Shown one piece after another: positions 14,546 to 22,803 of a stretch of 27,733 bases of DNA. Both the position numbers and the translations under genes were made by a program. The notes beneath the pieces are model-generated. The model was given only the letters and a program-made list of their open reading frames with translations. It did no database searches and was not told where the DNA came from. Origin of the DNA: a virus. Each line of letters starts with the position of its first letter. Position 1 is the stretch's first letter. The stretch covers positions 1 through 27,733 of the IMG/VR virus record IMGVR_UViG_3300040801_001886; one strand, written 5' to 3'.

Positions 14546-14558
14546 TAGGAATCACTCC
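14539..14558 (+). other. Hairpin spanning the MuF stop codon
   Basis: GGAGTGAT (14539-14546) and ATCACTCC (14551-14558) pair perfectly around AGGA; the TGA stop is inside the 5' arm. No T-run follows. It could stabilise or mark a processing site for the more abundant scaffold/coat transcript. Confidence 0.5.
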
Positions 14559-14584
14559 GAATCGGAAAGACAGGAGTCACACCG

Positions 14585-15376
14585 ATGTCCGATGACGTAC
14601 AGGCCCAGGAGGGCGCATCCCAGGAAAGCGGCGGAGAAGTCGACGTTCAGTCCCAGATCCGCGCGGCAGTCGAGCAGGCGACCGCGTCGATCAAGACGAA
14701 CCGCGACGAGATCCTCCAGGAGAAACGCGAACTGAAGGACCAACTCCAGAAGGCGGTCGACCGGTTCGAGAAGCTCGGCGGAGATGAGGGAGTGGCCTCC
14801 CTGATCGAACTGAAGACGCGACTCGAAAAGGACGAACTCGGGAAACTGGTCGCAGAAGGCAAACATGATGAGTGGTTCGACAAGCGAACCGCGAAGATGC
14901 GCGCCGACTTCGAGAACCAGACCCAGGGGTTCCAGACCCAACTGGAGGAAGCCACGAAGCGCGCCGAACAAGCGGAACAGCGATACACCGGTCTCAAGAT
15001 CGAGAACGAAGTCCGCGCCGCGTGTTCATCTTCTGAAGGGTTCGTCGACACGGCCATCGCCGATGCACTAGCCCGCGCCAGTTCCGCCTTTGAGTTCGAC
15101 TCCGAAAAGGGCGTCGTGATGAGGGATGAGAACGGCGGCATCGTGCTCGGCAAAGATGGAGCGACCCCCCTTTCGGTTTCCGAGTGGCTGGAAGAACAGA
15201 AGAAGACTTCCCGTCACTGGTGGGGCGCAAGCCAAGGCGCAGGCGTCAACGGTGCGGCCGGTGGTCGGTCGCCCGATGCTTCGATGGAGGCCATCTCGAA
15301 GATGAGCATGGCCGACTACCGCGAAATGCGGAAGAAAAAAGGTCTGTCGAGCGGATTCGGTGCCCACAACATTTGA
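14585..15376 (+). CDS. Scaffolding protein
   Basis: The 263-residue charged protein lies directly upstream of the coat gene. It has an acidic start (MSDDVQAQEGASQES), a long coiled-coil core (about 25-145, with EKRELKDQLQKAVDRFEKLG and QTQLEEATKRAEQAEQRY), a small domain with FEFDSEKGVVMRDENGG, and a conserved-looking tail (MSMADYREMRKKKGLSSGFG). The 'coiled coil plus terminal M-x-DYR-x-MR' form is typical of scaffolds for P22-like coats. CAGGAGT lies upstream of ATG 14585. It is expected to be expelled from the mature head. Confidence 0.85.
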   Translation: MSDDVQAQEGASQESGGEVDVQSQIRAAVEQATASIKTNRDEILQEKRELKDQLQKAVDRFEKLGGDEGVASLIELKTRLEKDELGKLVAEGKHDEWFDKRTAKMRADFENQTQGFQTQLEEATKRAEQAEQRYTGLKIENEVRAACSSSEGFVDTAIADALARASSAFEFDSEKGVVMRDENGGIVLGKDGATPLSVSEWLEEQKKTSRHWWGASQGAGVNGAAGGRSPDASMEAISKMSMADYREMRKKKGLSSGFGAHNI

Positions 15377-15422
15377 TACAACGGGTGCCCCGCGAGACGA
15401 AAACAGAAAGGTCCATTGAGAG

Positions 15423-16583
15423 ATGGCAAACGTTTTTCTCACCCCGGACGTGATCGCTCGCGAGGCTCTCGTCCTTCTCCAGTCGAACCTGGTCGCGACG
15501 CGGCTCTTCGACCGTCGATTCGAGCGCGACCTGAACGGCGCGGCGAAGGTCGGCGACTCGGTTCGCGTTCGTCGTCGTTCCCAGGGCGTCGTCGATGAGT
15601 ACAACGGTTCGACCGTTACCATCCGCGACATCCAGGAGTCCAGCTACAACATCGTGCTGGAGAAGCACTTCGACGCGACCATCAAGATCACGTCGTCGGA
15701 ACTCACCCTCGACCTTCTCGACTTCTCGGAGCAAGTCCTCGCTCCGCGGATGATCGAGATGGGCGAGAAGATCGACTCGTACGCCCTCGGGAAGCTCCTC
15801 GACATCCCGAACGTCGCCGGTCCGTCGGAGTCCGCTCCGGCCGCCCTCCCGGACTCGATCGCCGATATGGCGCTCGTGGAGAAGACGCTGAACGACCAGA
15901 AGGTCCCGATGCGTCCTCGTTTCCAGATCGTCTCGACCGAGTACAAGGCGACCCTCCTCGGGGTCGACTCGTTCGTCGAGGTCGACAAGTCCGGCGCGGA
16001 GGATGCCCTCCGCGAGGCGGAGATCGGTCGAATCATGGGATTCGATTCCTTCATGGGACAGAACGTCCCGACCTCGACGCACACTTCGGGAACTCAGACC
16101 TCGGCGGCCTTCTCGGCCGCGGTGGAGAAGGGTGCGACTTCGATTCCGTACGACTCCGGCGCGGTGGCTTCGGGAACGCTCCTCGAAGGCGACATCCTGT
16201 CGATCGCCGGCTACGGTAACGTAGTCGTCGCCGCGACCTCGACCGCGTCTTCGGGCGCCGGTACGGTCACCATCAAGGAGCCGCTCCGCGAGGACGTCGC
16301 CGATACGACCGCCTTCACCGTCTACGACGGTGGCGGGAATACGCGACAGTGCCACGGCGCGGTTTTCCATCCCCAGTGTCTCGCCTTCGTGGCGGTTCCC
16401 CTGGAACTTCCGATCGGAACTCCGGGAGCCTACATGCAGGACGATTCGACGGGTCTCGCGATCCGCGCGGTCTACGACTGGGATCGCGACCTCAAGTCCG
16501 ATGTTCTCTCGCTCGACATTCTCGTCGGTGCCCGGATGATCGACGGCCGCCTCGGCGCCCAGATCGTGAAGGACATCGCCTAA
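15423..16583 (+). CDS. Major capsid protein, P22 coat-like
   Basis: The 386-residue HK97-fold coat resembles the P22 gp5 family. The N terminus FLTPDVIAREALVLLQSNLV, the early loop RVRRRSQGVVDEYN (E-loop region) and the helix-rich DATIKITSSELTLDLLDFSE fit. The inserted beta domain (about residues 240-310, GATSIPYDSGAVASGTLLEG and VVVAATSTASSGAGTVTIKE) corresponds to the P22-type insertion. The C terminus DVLSLDILVGARMIDGRLG is characteristic. AAAGG precedes ATG 15423. It lies between scaffold and small head genes, as expected. Confidence 0.92.
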   Translation: MANVFLTPDVIAREALVLLQSNLVATRLFDRRFERDLNGAAKVGDSVRVRRRSQGVVDEYNGSTVTIRDIQESSYNIVLEKHFDATIKITSSELTLDLLDFSEQVLAPRMIEMGEKIDSYALGKLLDIPNVAGPSESAPAALPDSIADMALVEKTLNDQKVPMRPRFQIVSTEYKATLLGVDSFVEVDKSGAEDALREAEIGRIMGFDSFMGQNVPTSTHTSGTQTSAAFSAAVEKGATSIPYDSGAVASGTLLEGDILSIAGYGNVVVAATSTASSGAGTVTIKEPLREDVADTTAFTVYDGGGNTRQCHGAVFHPQCLAFVAVPLELPIGTPGAYMQDDSTGLAIRAVYDWDRDLKSDVLSLDILVGARMIDGRLGAQIVKDIA

Positions 16584-16610
16584 TCTAGGGGGTGATCTCC
16601 GTCTAGGAAA

Positions 16611-16655
16611 CCCGACCTTCCCGCCCACCTGGGCCGGAGGGTCGGGACCTTCCTT
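16611..16655 (+). terminator. Terminator-like hairpin after the coat gene
   Basis: CCCGACC (16611-16617) pairs with GGTCGGG (16640-16646), continuing inward through TTCC/GGAG and GCCC/GGGC with one C-C mismatch. This gives about 15 paired positions around ACCT. A pyrimidine-rich tract (CCTTCCTTCC) rather than a clean T-run follows, so partial termination is likely. That would favour coat over downstream messages. Confidence 0.6.
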
Positions 16656-16682
16656 CCTCCCCCACCCGAAAGGAAACTCTCG

Positions 16683-17036
16683 ATGCCGTACGTCAAGAAA
16701 GGCGACCGGGTCGTCCTCGCGGACGAAAAGCAACTCGAACAACTCGCCCTCGATGGCTGGGAACGGTGCGAGGCGCCCGAAGGTGCGGAGGAAGCTCCCC
16801 AACCTCGCGGCCGTCTGTTCGAACCGAAACCCACGCAACACAAACTCTTCAGGGACGGCAAGTCCATCCTGGTCGACTCGAAGCAACTCCAGACCTTCCA
16901 GGACCTCGGATGGTCCCTGGACGGCGCGCCCGAAGAAGAGCCCGCCGAAGAGCCGGAGCCCGGAGAAGAGCCGGTCGAGGAAGACGAAGATCTCCGGGAC
17001 CTCGAATCCCTGGAGCCGGAAGAAGACGAGGAGTAA
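16683..17036 (+). CDS. Head-region protein with internal duplication, 117 aa
   Basis: No named family is recognised. Two similar units occur: residues 8-32 (DRVVLADEKQLEQLALDGWE) and about 56-82 (DGKSILVDSKQLQTFQDLGW). They share the pattern 'V/ILxDxKQLxxxxxxGW', followed by about 30 acidic residues (EEEPAEEPEPGEEPVEEDED). AAAGGAAA precedes ATG 16683. Placement right after the coat suggests a capsid accessory or connector-associated role; the acidic tail may bind a basic partner. Confidence 0.72.
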   Translation: MPYVKKGDRVVLADEKQLEQLALDGWERCEAPEGAEEAPQPRGRLFEPKPTQHKLFRDGKSILVDSKQLQTFQDLGWSLDGAPEEEPAEEPEPGEEPVEEDEDLRDLESLEPEEDEE

Positions 17037-17039
17037 TCG

Positions 17040-17360
17040 ATGACGAATCAACGAGTCTTTTCGCCGAAAGCCGAAGACGGTCGCCCGGCGGTTCACCTCC
17101 GACCAGGGGCGGCGGTTGCCGACTTCCCCGTGACCGCCCAGACTGGGCACGTCACGAGTTCGGCGGCGGTTGCCGAGGACGGCGCGGTCCTGATCTTCTC
17201 GACCCAGGACTTCTACCTGACTCTCGACGGTAGCGACGCAACTACTACGGATATGCGGTATCCTGGGAGTCAACTCGTCGTCGTCGCCGTGAAGTCCGGG
17301 GACGTCGTCTCGATCGAACCTACGGCGTCGGCGGACATTCACGCCCACTACGCCGCCTAA
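17040..17360 (+). CDS. Possible capsid decoration protein, 106 aa
   Basis: The 106-residue product is beta-rich, with small side chains and no transmembrane segment (SPKAEDGRPAVHLRPGAAVA, DGAVLIFSTQDFYLTL, QLVVVAVKSGDVVSIEP). Size, composition and place just after the coat gene fit a small head-decoration protein. I see no decisive motif, so this is positional inference. ATG 17040 lies 3 bases after the previous stop. Confidence 0.65.
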   Translation: MTNQRVFSPKAEDGRPAVHLRPGAAVADFPVTAQTGHVTSSAAVAEDGAVLIFSTQDFYLTLDGSDATTTDMRYPGSQLVVVAVKSGDVVSIEPTASADIHAHYAA

Positions 17361-17377
17361 AGACCGACGGGGGCGCC

Positions 17378-20300
17378 TTGTCCGCGATAATTGCCGATTC
17401 TGGCTTTTGTTGGATTCATCCAAGTGGAACGAGTGGTCTCTCCCTGACCGCCTACCTCCTCTCGGATACGGGCGCCTCCGTCGCCTCCTTTACCCTGTCC
17501 GCCGCGGCCGGATACAGTGGCGCGTATACGGGGACCTTCCCCACCGGAACGGCCGCCGGTCACTACAAGGTCGTCATCCGAAACACCTCCGGCGGCGCGT
17601 ACCAGGGCCAGACCGAGGTCGACTGGATGGGCCAGCAAGACGGCTATCTGGTTTCGAAGGCCCACATCTACGACCTTCTCGTGAAGGGTCTCATCACCGA
17701 CGCCTATCCCATTCTTTCGGGATCGACCACGGTCGAGGTTTTCATCCAGACCTCGACGTCGATCGCGCCGTTCGGATCGACCTACCAGGCCGACGGCCGG
17801 AAGCTCTACCAGACGATGGTCTTCTGGGACTCCTCGACGAACGAATACCACGAGCGGGTCATCGACAACTGGGACTACCAACTGTCGAGCCTCGCCGCGG
17901 TACGGTTCGACGAAGACCCGCGCGGACCCCTTCCGTTCACTCCGGTCTCCGGAGATCGCGCGTACCTCCGAACCGGTGGCGCAGTGATGGGACAGGCCGC
18001 GGACGACTCGATCGACTCGAACGCGATCGCCGCCTCGGCCATCGGCGCGACGCAAATCGCGACGAACGCGATCACCTCGACGAAGATCGCATCCTCCGCG
18101 ATCGGCGCGACCCAGATCGCTGCGAATGCCATCGGCTCCTCCGAACTCGCCTCGACGGCCGTGAGCGAAATCGCCGCGGCCATCTGGGACTACTCGACCG
18201 CGTCCGCCGTCTCCGGCGGTTCGTTCGGGCGGGAGTTCAACGAGAAGATTCTCCGGACCTACGAGGTCGGATCGGTAACCTCCGGATCGAATACCAAAGA
18301 GGTCGAGGTCTCCGGACTGACGGTCACGAACAGCAGGATGTTCGAGGGACAGACCCTCGCGGTCTACGACGCGAGCCAAGGCTACAGCGAAGCCCGAAGG
18401 ATCATCGAGTGTTCCGACCAGGGATCGACGGTCATCCTGGTCGTCGATCGCGCGTTCACCTTCAACCCGACGACGGGCGACATCGCCACGGTCATCCCGG
18501 GAGTATGGGGATACGCGAAGACCGCCGACGGTCTGGACTCCGCGGACCTGTCCTCCGACGTCCGGTCCGCGATGACGACCCAGGGATACACGACGACCCG
18601 CGCGCCCTACCTCGACCTCCTGAACACGAACCTCGACGCCGCGATCTCGGGACTCCCGACCGCCGCCGCGATAGCGGACGCCGTCTGGACCGAGGCCCTC
18701 GCGGACCACTCCTCCGACCCCGGCTCGACGGCCGAAGCCCTGAAGGACGCCTCCCAGGTCACCGCCTCCGTGATCGCCGACGCGGTCTGGGACGAGGCCA
18801 CTTCTGGGCACACTACCGCCGGGACCTTCGGAGAACAGGCCGCCCAGATCGACAGTCGGTTCGACATCAACGAATCGAACCAGGGGTCGATCGTCTCGAA
18901 CCAGGCGATCATCGACGCAAACGTGGACGCGATTCTGGTCGATACGGGAACCACGATCCCGAACCAGATATCCGCCCTGAACGACCCGACCGCCGCCGCG
19001 ATCGCGGATGCAGTCTGGGATGAAGCCCTCGCCGGCCACGCAATCGCCGGCTCGACGGGCGAGGCCCTGACCGACGCCGCCTCCGGTGGAAGCGCGCCCA
19101 GTGCCGCCGACATCGCCGACGCGGTCTGGGACGAAGCGGTATCCGGACATACCGGCGCCGGCTCCTTCGGAGAACTTCTCGACACGAACGTAGATGCTAC
19201 AATCGGGAGCAGAGCGACCCAGACTAGCGTCGACAGTCTGAATGACATTTCAACGGCGGATGTCCAAACCGCGCTAACCTCCCAGGGTTACACGGTCGGA
19301 CGAGCCGGAAACCTTGATAACCTGGACGCCTCCGTCTCCAGCCGCTCTTCTCAATCCTCCGTCGACACGATCGACGGAATCGTCGATTCGATCCTCGTCG
19401 ACACGGGGACCACGATCCCGGGTCTGATCTCGGGTCTGAACGATCCGACCGCCGCGGCAATCGCGGACCAGGTCTGGGACGAAGCTCGCGCCGGCCACGT
19501 CGCCGCGGGCTCGTTCGGTGAATTCATCGACGCCGCGATCTCCTCGCGATCCTCCCACGCCGCCCCCGACCTGTCGAACCTCGACGCGACGATCTCTTCC
19601 CGCGCCTCCCAGACCTCCGTCGATACCGTGGACACGAACGTCGACGCGATCCTCGTCGACACCGGAACGACCATCCCCGGCCTGATCTCGGGACTGAACG
19701 ACCCCTCGGCCGCTGCCATCGCCGACGCCGTCTGGGACGAGGCGATCGCCGATCACCTGGGCGCCGGCTCGACCGGGGAAGCCCTGAACGCCTCCGGCGG
19801 GGGAGCAACGCCCGCCGCGATTGCGGATGCGGTCTGGGACGAAGCGGTCTCCGGTCACACGACCGCGGGTTCCTTCGGCGAACTCCTGGACACGAACGTC
19901 GACGCGACGATCTCCTCGCGATCCTCCCACGCCGCGCCGGACCTGTCGAACCTGGACGTCGCCGTCTCGACGCGCGCCTCCCAGACCTCCCTCGACACGG
20001 TCGACGGAATCGTCGACGACATTCTGGTCGACACCTCGACCACGATCCCCGCCCAGATCGCCGCGCTACCGGCCGCGCCCTCCGCCGCCGACATCGCCGA
20101 CGCCGTCTGGGATGAAGCGGCCGCGGACCATACGACCGCCGGGTCCTTCGGGGACTACCTCGACGCGGAGGTCTCCTCCCGCGCGACCCCGGGGGACATT
20201 CCGACCCCGCCGACCGTGGGCGCGATCGCCGACGCGGTCTGGACCGAAGCCCTCGCGGACCACTCGGGAACCGCGGGATCGACGGCCGAGGCCCTCGACG

Positions 20301-22126
20301 CGGCGGACGCCGTCGCGGATGTGTCTGGGCTCGCGACCTCCGCGGAGATCGCCGCCCTGAACGATCCCTCGGCCGCCGACATCGCCGACGCGGTCTGGGA
20401 CGAACCGAAGGCCGGCCACGTCGCCGCGGGTTCCTTCGGTGAAGAAGTTCAGACCCACGCCCTAAGTTCTGAAGTCGCCGCGCTCAACGACATTTCCTCG
20501 GCGGACGTCCAGGCCGCACTGACGGCCCAGGGGTACACCTCGCCGCGTGCCGCGAATCTGGACAACCTCGACGCCGCGATCTCGACCCGATCGACCTTCG
20601 ACTTCTCCTCCGAACAGGTCCGGATCGACGCGACCTCCGTCGACCTGGTCTGGAACGAGGACACCGCCTCCCACTCGGTCGCCGGAACCTTCGGCGAACT
20701 CCTGGGCGACAACCTGGACACGACCGTCTCCTCCCGGGCGTCCTCCGCGGAGATCGCCGCCCTGGAGAACCTGTCCTCCGCCGACGTCCAGGCCGCCCTG
20801 ACCGCGCAAGGCTACACCGCCGGCCGCGCCTCGGGACTGGACAATCTGGACGCGGCGATCTCGACCCGCTCGACCTTCGACAATTCGACCGACGAAGTCC
20901 TCCTCGCCGCCTCCGAGGCCGGGGAGATCGCCGACGCGGTCTGGGATGAACCCCTCGCCGGCCACCTTGCATCCGGGTCCACGGGGGAAGCACTGGATGG
21001 GGCCGCGGCCCCGACTGCCGGACAGGTGGCCGATGCGGTCTGGGACGAAGCGGTCTCCGGGCACACGGGACCCGGGTCTTTTGGAGCCCTCCTCGACACG
21101 AACATCGACGCGACGATCGGTTCGAGGTCGACGTTCAACCCCGCGACCCAGACGGTCGACGTGGGCGAGATCGCCGGGACCTCGGTCTCCGGACCCGACG
21201 ACCTGAAGGCGGACATCTCGACCCTCGCGACCCTCGCCTCGATCGCGGCCCTGAACGATCTCGACGCGACGGAAGTCGCCGACGCGGTCTGGAACGCGGC
21301 CCAGTCGAGCTACACCGCCGCCGGTTCCACCGGGGAATCCCTCGACGACGCGGCGGCCGCCGGCGCCCCCGACCCCGCCCCGATCGCCGACGCGGTCTGG
21401 GACGAGGCCAGGGCGGCCCACACGACCGCCGGGTCCTTCGGTGAAGCCCTCGACGCTACGATCTCCTCGCGCGCCTCTGGCGCGGCCCTGGCGGCCCTGA
21501 ACGATCTCTCCCAGGCGGACGTCCAGGCGGCCCTCGACGCGCAAGGCTACACGACCGCGCGGGCCGTCCTCCAGGACAACCTCGACGCGGCCGTCTCTTC
21601 CCGGTCGAACTTCGACTCCTCGACGGACCCGGTCCTCCTCGCCGGTTCCGCGGTCGATGCGATCTGGGACGAGGCGATCGCGGACCATCTCACGGTCGGA
21701 TCGGCCGGACGCCGGCTCGCGGATACCGCCCTGTCGTTCGAGATCGCCGCCCTGGAGAACCTGTCCGCCGCGGATGTCCAGGCGGCCCTGACCGCCCAGG
21801 GATACACAGCCGGACGCGCGGCCCTCCTCGACAACCTCGACGCGGCCGTCTCTGGGCTTTCGACCTTCGACCCTGGAGCCCAGGAGGTCATCCTGTCCGC
21901 CGCCTCGCGCGCCGCGGTCGCCGACGACGTCTGGGACGAGGCCGCCTCCGGACACTCGACCGCCGGCTCCTTCGGGGAACGCCTGGAGACCGCGCGGAAG
22001 CATCTCACGAACCGGGCGACGATCTCGGGCGCCGGTCCGTTCACGACGACCATCTTCGAGGACGACGGGACGACCCCGCTCAAAACCTTTACAGTCTCCG
22101 CCGACAAACGCGATCGGAGTCCGTGA
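17378..22126 (+). CDS. Giant repeat protein, probable head or tail fibre, 1582 aa
   Basis: The start is TTG 17378, with GGGGG 5 bases before it; the next in-frame ATG would lose 88 conserved-looking residues. Domains in order: an N-terminal beta domain (1-95, LSLTAYLLSDTGASVASFTL); a second beta section (to about 205); a short repeat of the form 'AIGATQIATNAI' (about 210-260); then 18 copies of a unit centred on IADAVWDEA-x-GHTTAGSFGE, interleaved with TNVDAILVDTGTTIP, ISSRASQTSVD and DVQAALTAQGYT blocks. It ends with a beta cap (TISGAGPFTTTIFEDDGTTP). No enzyme motif was seen. Such repeats occur in long trimeric phage fibres. Its place between coat and connector genes hints at a capsid-attached fibre, but a tail fibre is possible. 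Confidence 0.85.
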   Translation: MSAIIADSGFCWIHPSGTSGLSLTAYLLSDTGASVASFTLSAAAGYSGAYTGTFPTGTAAGHYKVVIRNTSGGAYQGQTEVDWMGQQDGYLVSKAHIYDLLVKGLITDAYPILSGSTTVEVFIQTSTSIAPFGSTYQADGRKLYQTMVFWDSSTNEYHERVIDNWDYQLSSLAAVRFDEDPRGPLPFTPVSGDRAYLRTGGAVMGQAADDSIDSNAIAASAIGATQIATNAITSTKIASSAIGATQIAANAIGSSELASTAVSEIAAAIWDYSTASAVSGGSFGREFNEKILRTYEVGSVTSGSNTKEVEVSGLTVTNSRMFEGQTLAVYDASQGYSEARRIIECSDQGSTVILVVDRAFTFNPTTGDIATVIPGVWGYAKTADGLDSADLSSDVRSAMTTQGYTTTRAPYLDLLNTNLDAAISGLPTAAAIADAVWTEALADHSSDPGSTAEALKDASQVTASVIADAVWDEATSGHTTAGTFGEQAAQIDSRFDINESNQGSIVSNQAIIDANVDAILVDTGTTIPNQISALNDPTAAAIADAVWDEALAGHAIAGSTGEALTDAASGGSAPSAADIADAVWDEAVSGHTGAGSFGELLDTNVDATIGSRATQTSVDSLNDISTADVQTALTSQGYTVGRAGNLDNLDASVSSRSSQSSVDTIDGIVDSILVDTGTTIPGLISGLNDPTAAAIADQVWDEARAGHVAAGSFGEFIDAAISSRSSHAAPDLSNLDATISSRASQTSVDTVDTNVDAILVDTGTTIPGLISGLNDPSAAAIADAVWDEAIADHLGAGSTGEALNASGGGATPAAIADAVWDEAVSGHTTAGSFGELLDTNVDATISSRSSHAAPDLSNLDVAVSTRASQTSLDTVDGIVDDILVDTSTTIPAQIAALPAAPSAADIADAVWDEAAADHTTAGSFGDYLDAEVSSRATPGDIPTPPTVGAIADAVWTEALADHSGTAGSTAEALDAADAVADVSGLATSAEIAALNDPSAADIADAVWDEPKAGHVAAGSFGEEVQTHALSSEVAALNDISSADVQAALTAQGYTSPRAANLDNLDAAISTRSTFDFSSEQVRIDATSVDLVWNEDTASHSVAGTFGELLGDNLDTTVSSRASSAEIAALENLSSADVQAALTAQGYTAGRASGLDNLDAAISTRSTFDNSTDEVLLAASEAGEIADAVWDEPLAGHLASGSTGEALDGAAAPTAGQVADAVWDEAVSGHTGPGSFGALLDTNIDATIGSRSTFNPATQTVDVGEIAGTSVSGPDDLKADISTLATLASIAALNDLDATEVADAVWNAAQSSYTAAGSTGESLDDAAAAGAPDPAPIADAVWDEARAAHTTAGSFGEALDATISSRASGAALAALNDLSQADVQAALDAQGYTTARAVLQDNLDAAVSSRSNFDSSTDPVLLAGSAVDAIWDEAIADHLTVGSAGRRLADTALSFEIAALENLSAADVQAALTAQGYTAGRAALLDNLDAAVSGLSTFDPGAQEVILSAASRAAVADDVWDEAASGHSTAGSFGERLETARKHLTNRATISGAGPFTTTIFEDDGTTPLKTFTVSADKRDRSP
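18179..21990 (+). repeat. Array of 18 degenerate VWDEA repeats in the fibre gene
   Basis: The protein motif (I/V)ADAVWDEA recurs 18 times. Intervals alternate between about 33-45 residues and 80-115 residues, depending on which linker blocks intervene. DNA copies are sometimes nearly identical over about 50 bases, for example 19537-19587 and 19908-19958. This allows recombination between copies and length variation among relatives. Confidence 0.9.
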
Positions 22127-22392
22127 TGCCACTGAACGGAATCTTCCCGGACTGGATGCTCCCCGTTACCACGGGGGACGCGATCTCCCAGGTCGTGAAC
22201 CAGGGGGACCTCGTTCTACAGACCCAGGCGATCGAGGTCGAGGTCTTCCAGACCCCGGTCGACATCGCCCTTCCGGACGACGTCCAGGTCGTTACAATAG
22301 AGACGGCGCCGGAGATCACCGTAGAGACGACTCCGGTCGAGGTCACCTTCTCGCCCGCGAACGACATCGTCGTAGAAAGATGCACTGACTGA
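22126..22392 (+). CDS. Small beta protein, 88 aa
   Basis: ATG 22126 overlaps the fibre stop (TGATG); a GTG one codon earlier is equivalent. After an N-terminal GIFPDWMLPVTTGDAI segment, the rest is repeated short strands with alternating Val/Thr/Glu (QTQAIEVEVFQTPVDIALP, ITVETTPVEVTFSP). The function is unknown; it may be a small virion protein that associates with the fibre. Two downstream genes follow by overlap or short gaps. Confidence 0.7.
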   Translation: MPLNGIFPDWMLPVTTGDAISQVVNQGDLVLQTQAIEVEVFQTPVDIALPDDVQVVTIETAPEITVETTPVEVTFSPANDIVVERCTD

Positions 22393-22742
22393 TGGCAGCC
22401 CCGACCAGTATCACCATCTCCCGGACGAAGGGGGACACCTACGCCGAGGAGTTCACCGTGAAGGACTCCGCCGGCGCCGCCATCGATGTGACCGGGTTCT
22501 CGTTCCTCCTGTCGGTCGACCCGAACCCCGACCCCTCCGACGATACGACGCGACTCTTCCAGATCACGGGAGTCCTCGTCGACGCGGCGAACGGTCGGAT
22601 CTCGTTCGCGCCGTCCGCGCTCCAGGCGGACCAACTCGAACCCGATACCTACTTCTTCGACATCCAGCAAACCGATGGCGCCTCCGCGGTCCGAACGATC
22701 GCAAAAGGCGAATACATCGTTCTGCCTCAGATCACCCAGTAA
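22392..22742 (+). CDS. BppU N-terminal-like beta domain protein, 116 aa
   Basis: The 116-residue product shows the order I associate with phage BppU-N-like domains: ISRTKGDTYAEEFTVKDSAG, then DVTGFSFLLSV, an ANGRISFAP turn, EPDTYFFDIQQTDG and TIAKGEYIVLP. These domains are small beta sandwiches in receptor-binding or virion decoration complexes. TGATG overlaps the previous gene. Next to the giant repeat protein, it may be a fibre-associated or head-surface component. Assignment is by pattern only. Confidence 0.75.
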   Translation: MAAPTSITISRTKGDTYAEEFTVKDSAGAAIDVTGFSFLLSVDPNPDPSDDTTRLFQITGVLVDAANGRISFAPSALQADQLEPDTYFFDIQQTDGASAVRTIAKGEYIVLPQITQ

Positions 22743-22752
22743 AGGAGACACG

Positions 22753-22803
22753 ATGCCGGGTAAGCCCAAGCCACGTCCGAGACCTCGACCCCGGAGGAAG
22801 TGA
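22753..22803 (+). CDS. 16-residue Pro/Arg/Lys peptide
   Basis: The complete reading frame encodes MPGKPKPRPRPRPRRK. AAAGGAG stands at a normal distance (22742-22748) before ATG 22753, and the stop overlaps the next start as TGATG. These two signals support real translation, despite the tiny size. The peptide is alternating Pro and basic residues, similar in style to proline-rich peptides that bind ribosomes or acidic surfaces. It could equally be a leader whose ribosomes feed the next gene, or a packaged DNA-binding peptide. Nothing else identifies it. Confidence 0.65.
   Translation: MPGKPKPRPRPRPRRK

Noticed and set aside
15246-17423. 725-codon minus-strand open frame across coat and head genes
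   Set aside because: It spans several clear + strand genes and their non-coding gaps, and its translation is a mirror of them.
17357-19150. Long minus-strand open frame opposite the fibre gene
   Set aside because: It mirrors the highly repetitive + strand gene; GC-ending codons remove stops from the opposite strand. Its sequence is low-complexity Gly/Arg/Asp and has no ribosome-binding site.
20462-22132. Second long minus-strand open frame opposite the fibre gene
   Set aside because: Same reason as above: shadow of the repeat array, Gly/Arg/Asp/Val-rich, with no independent signals.
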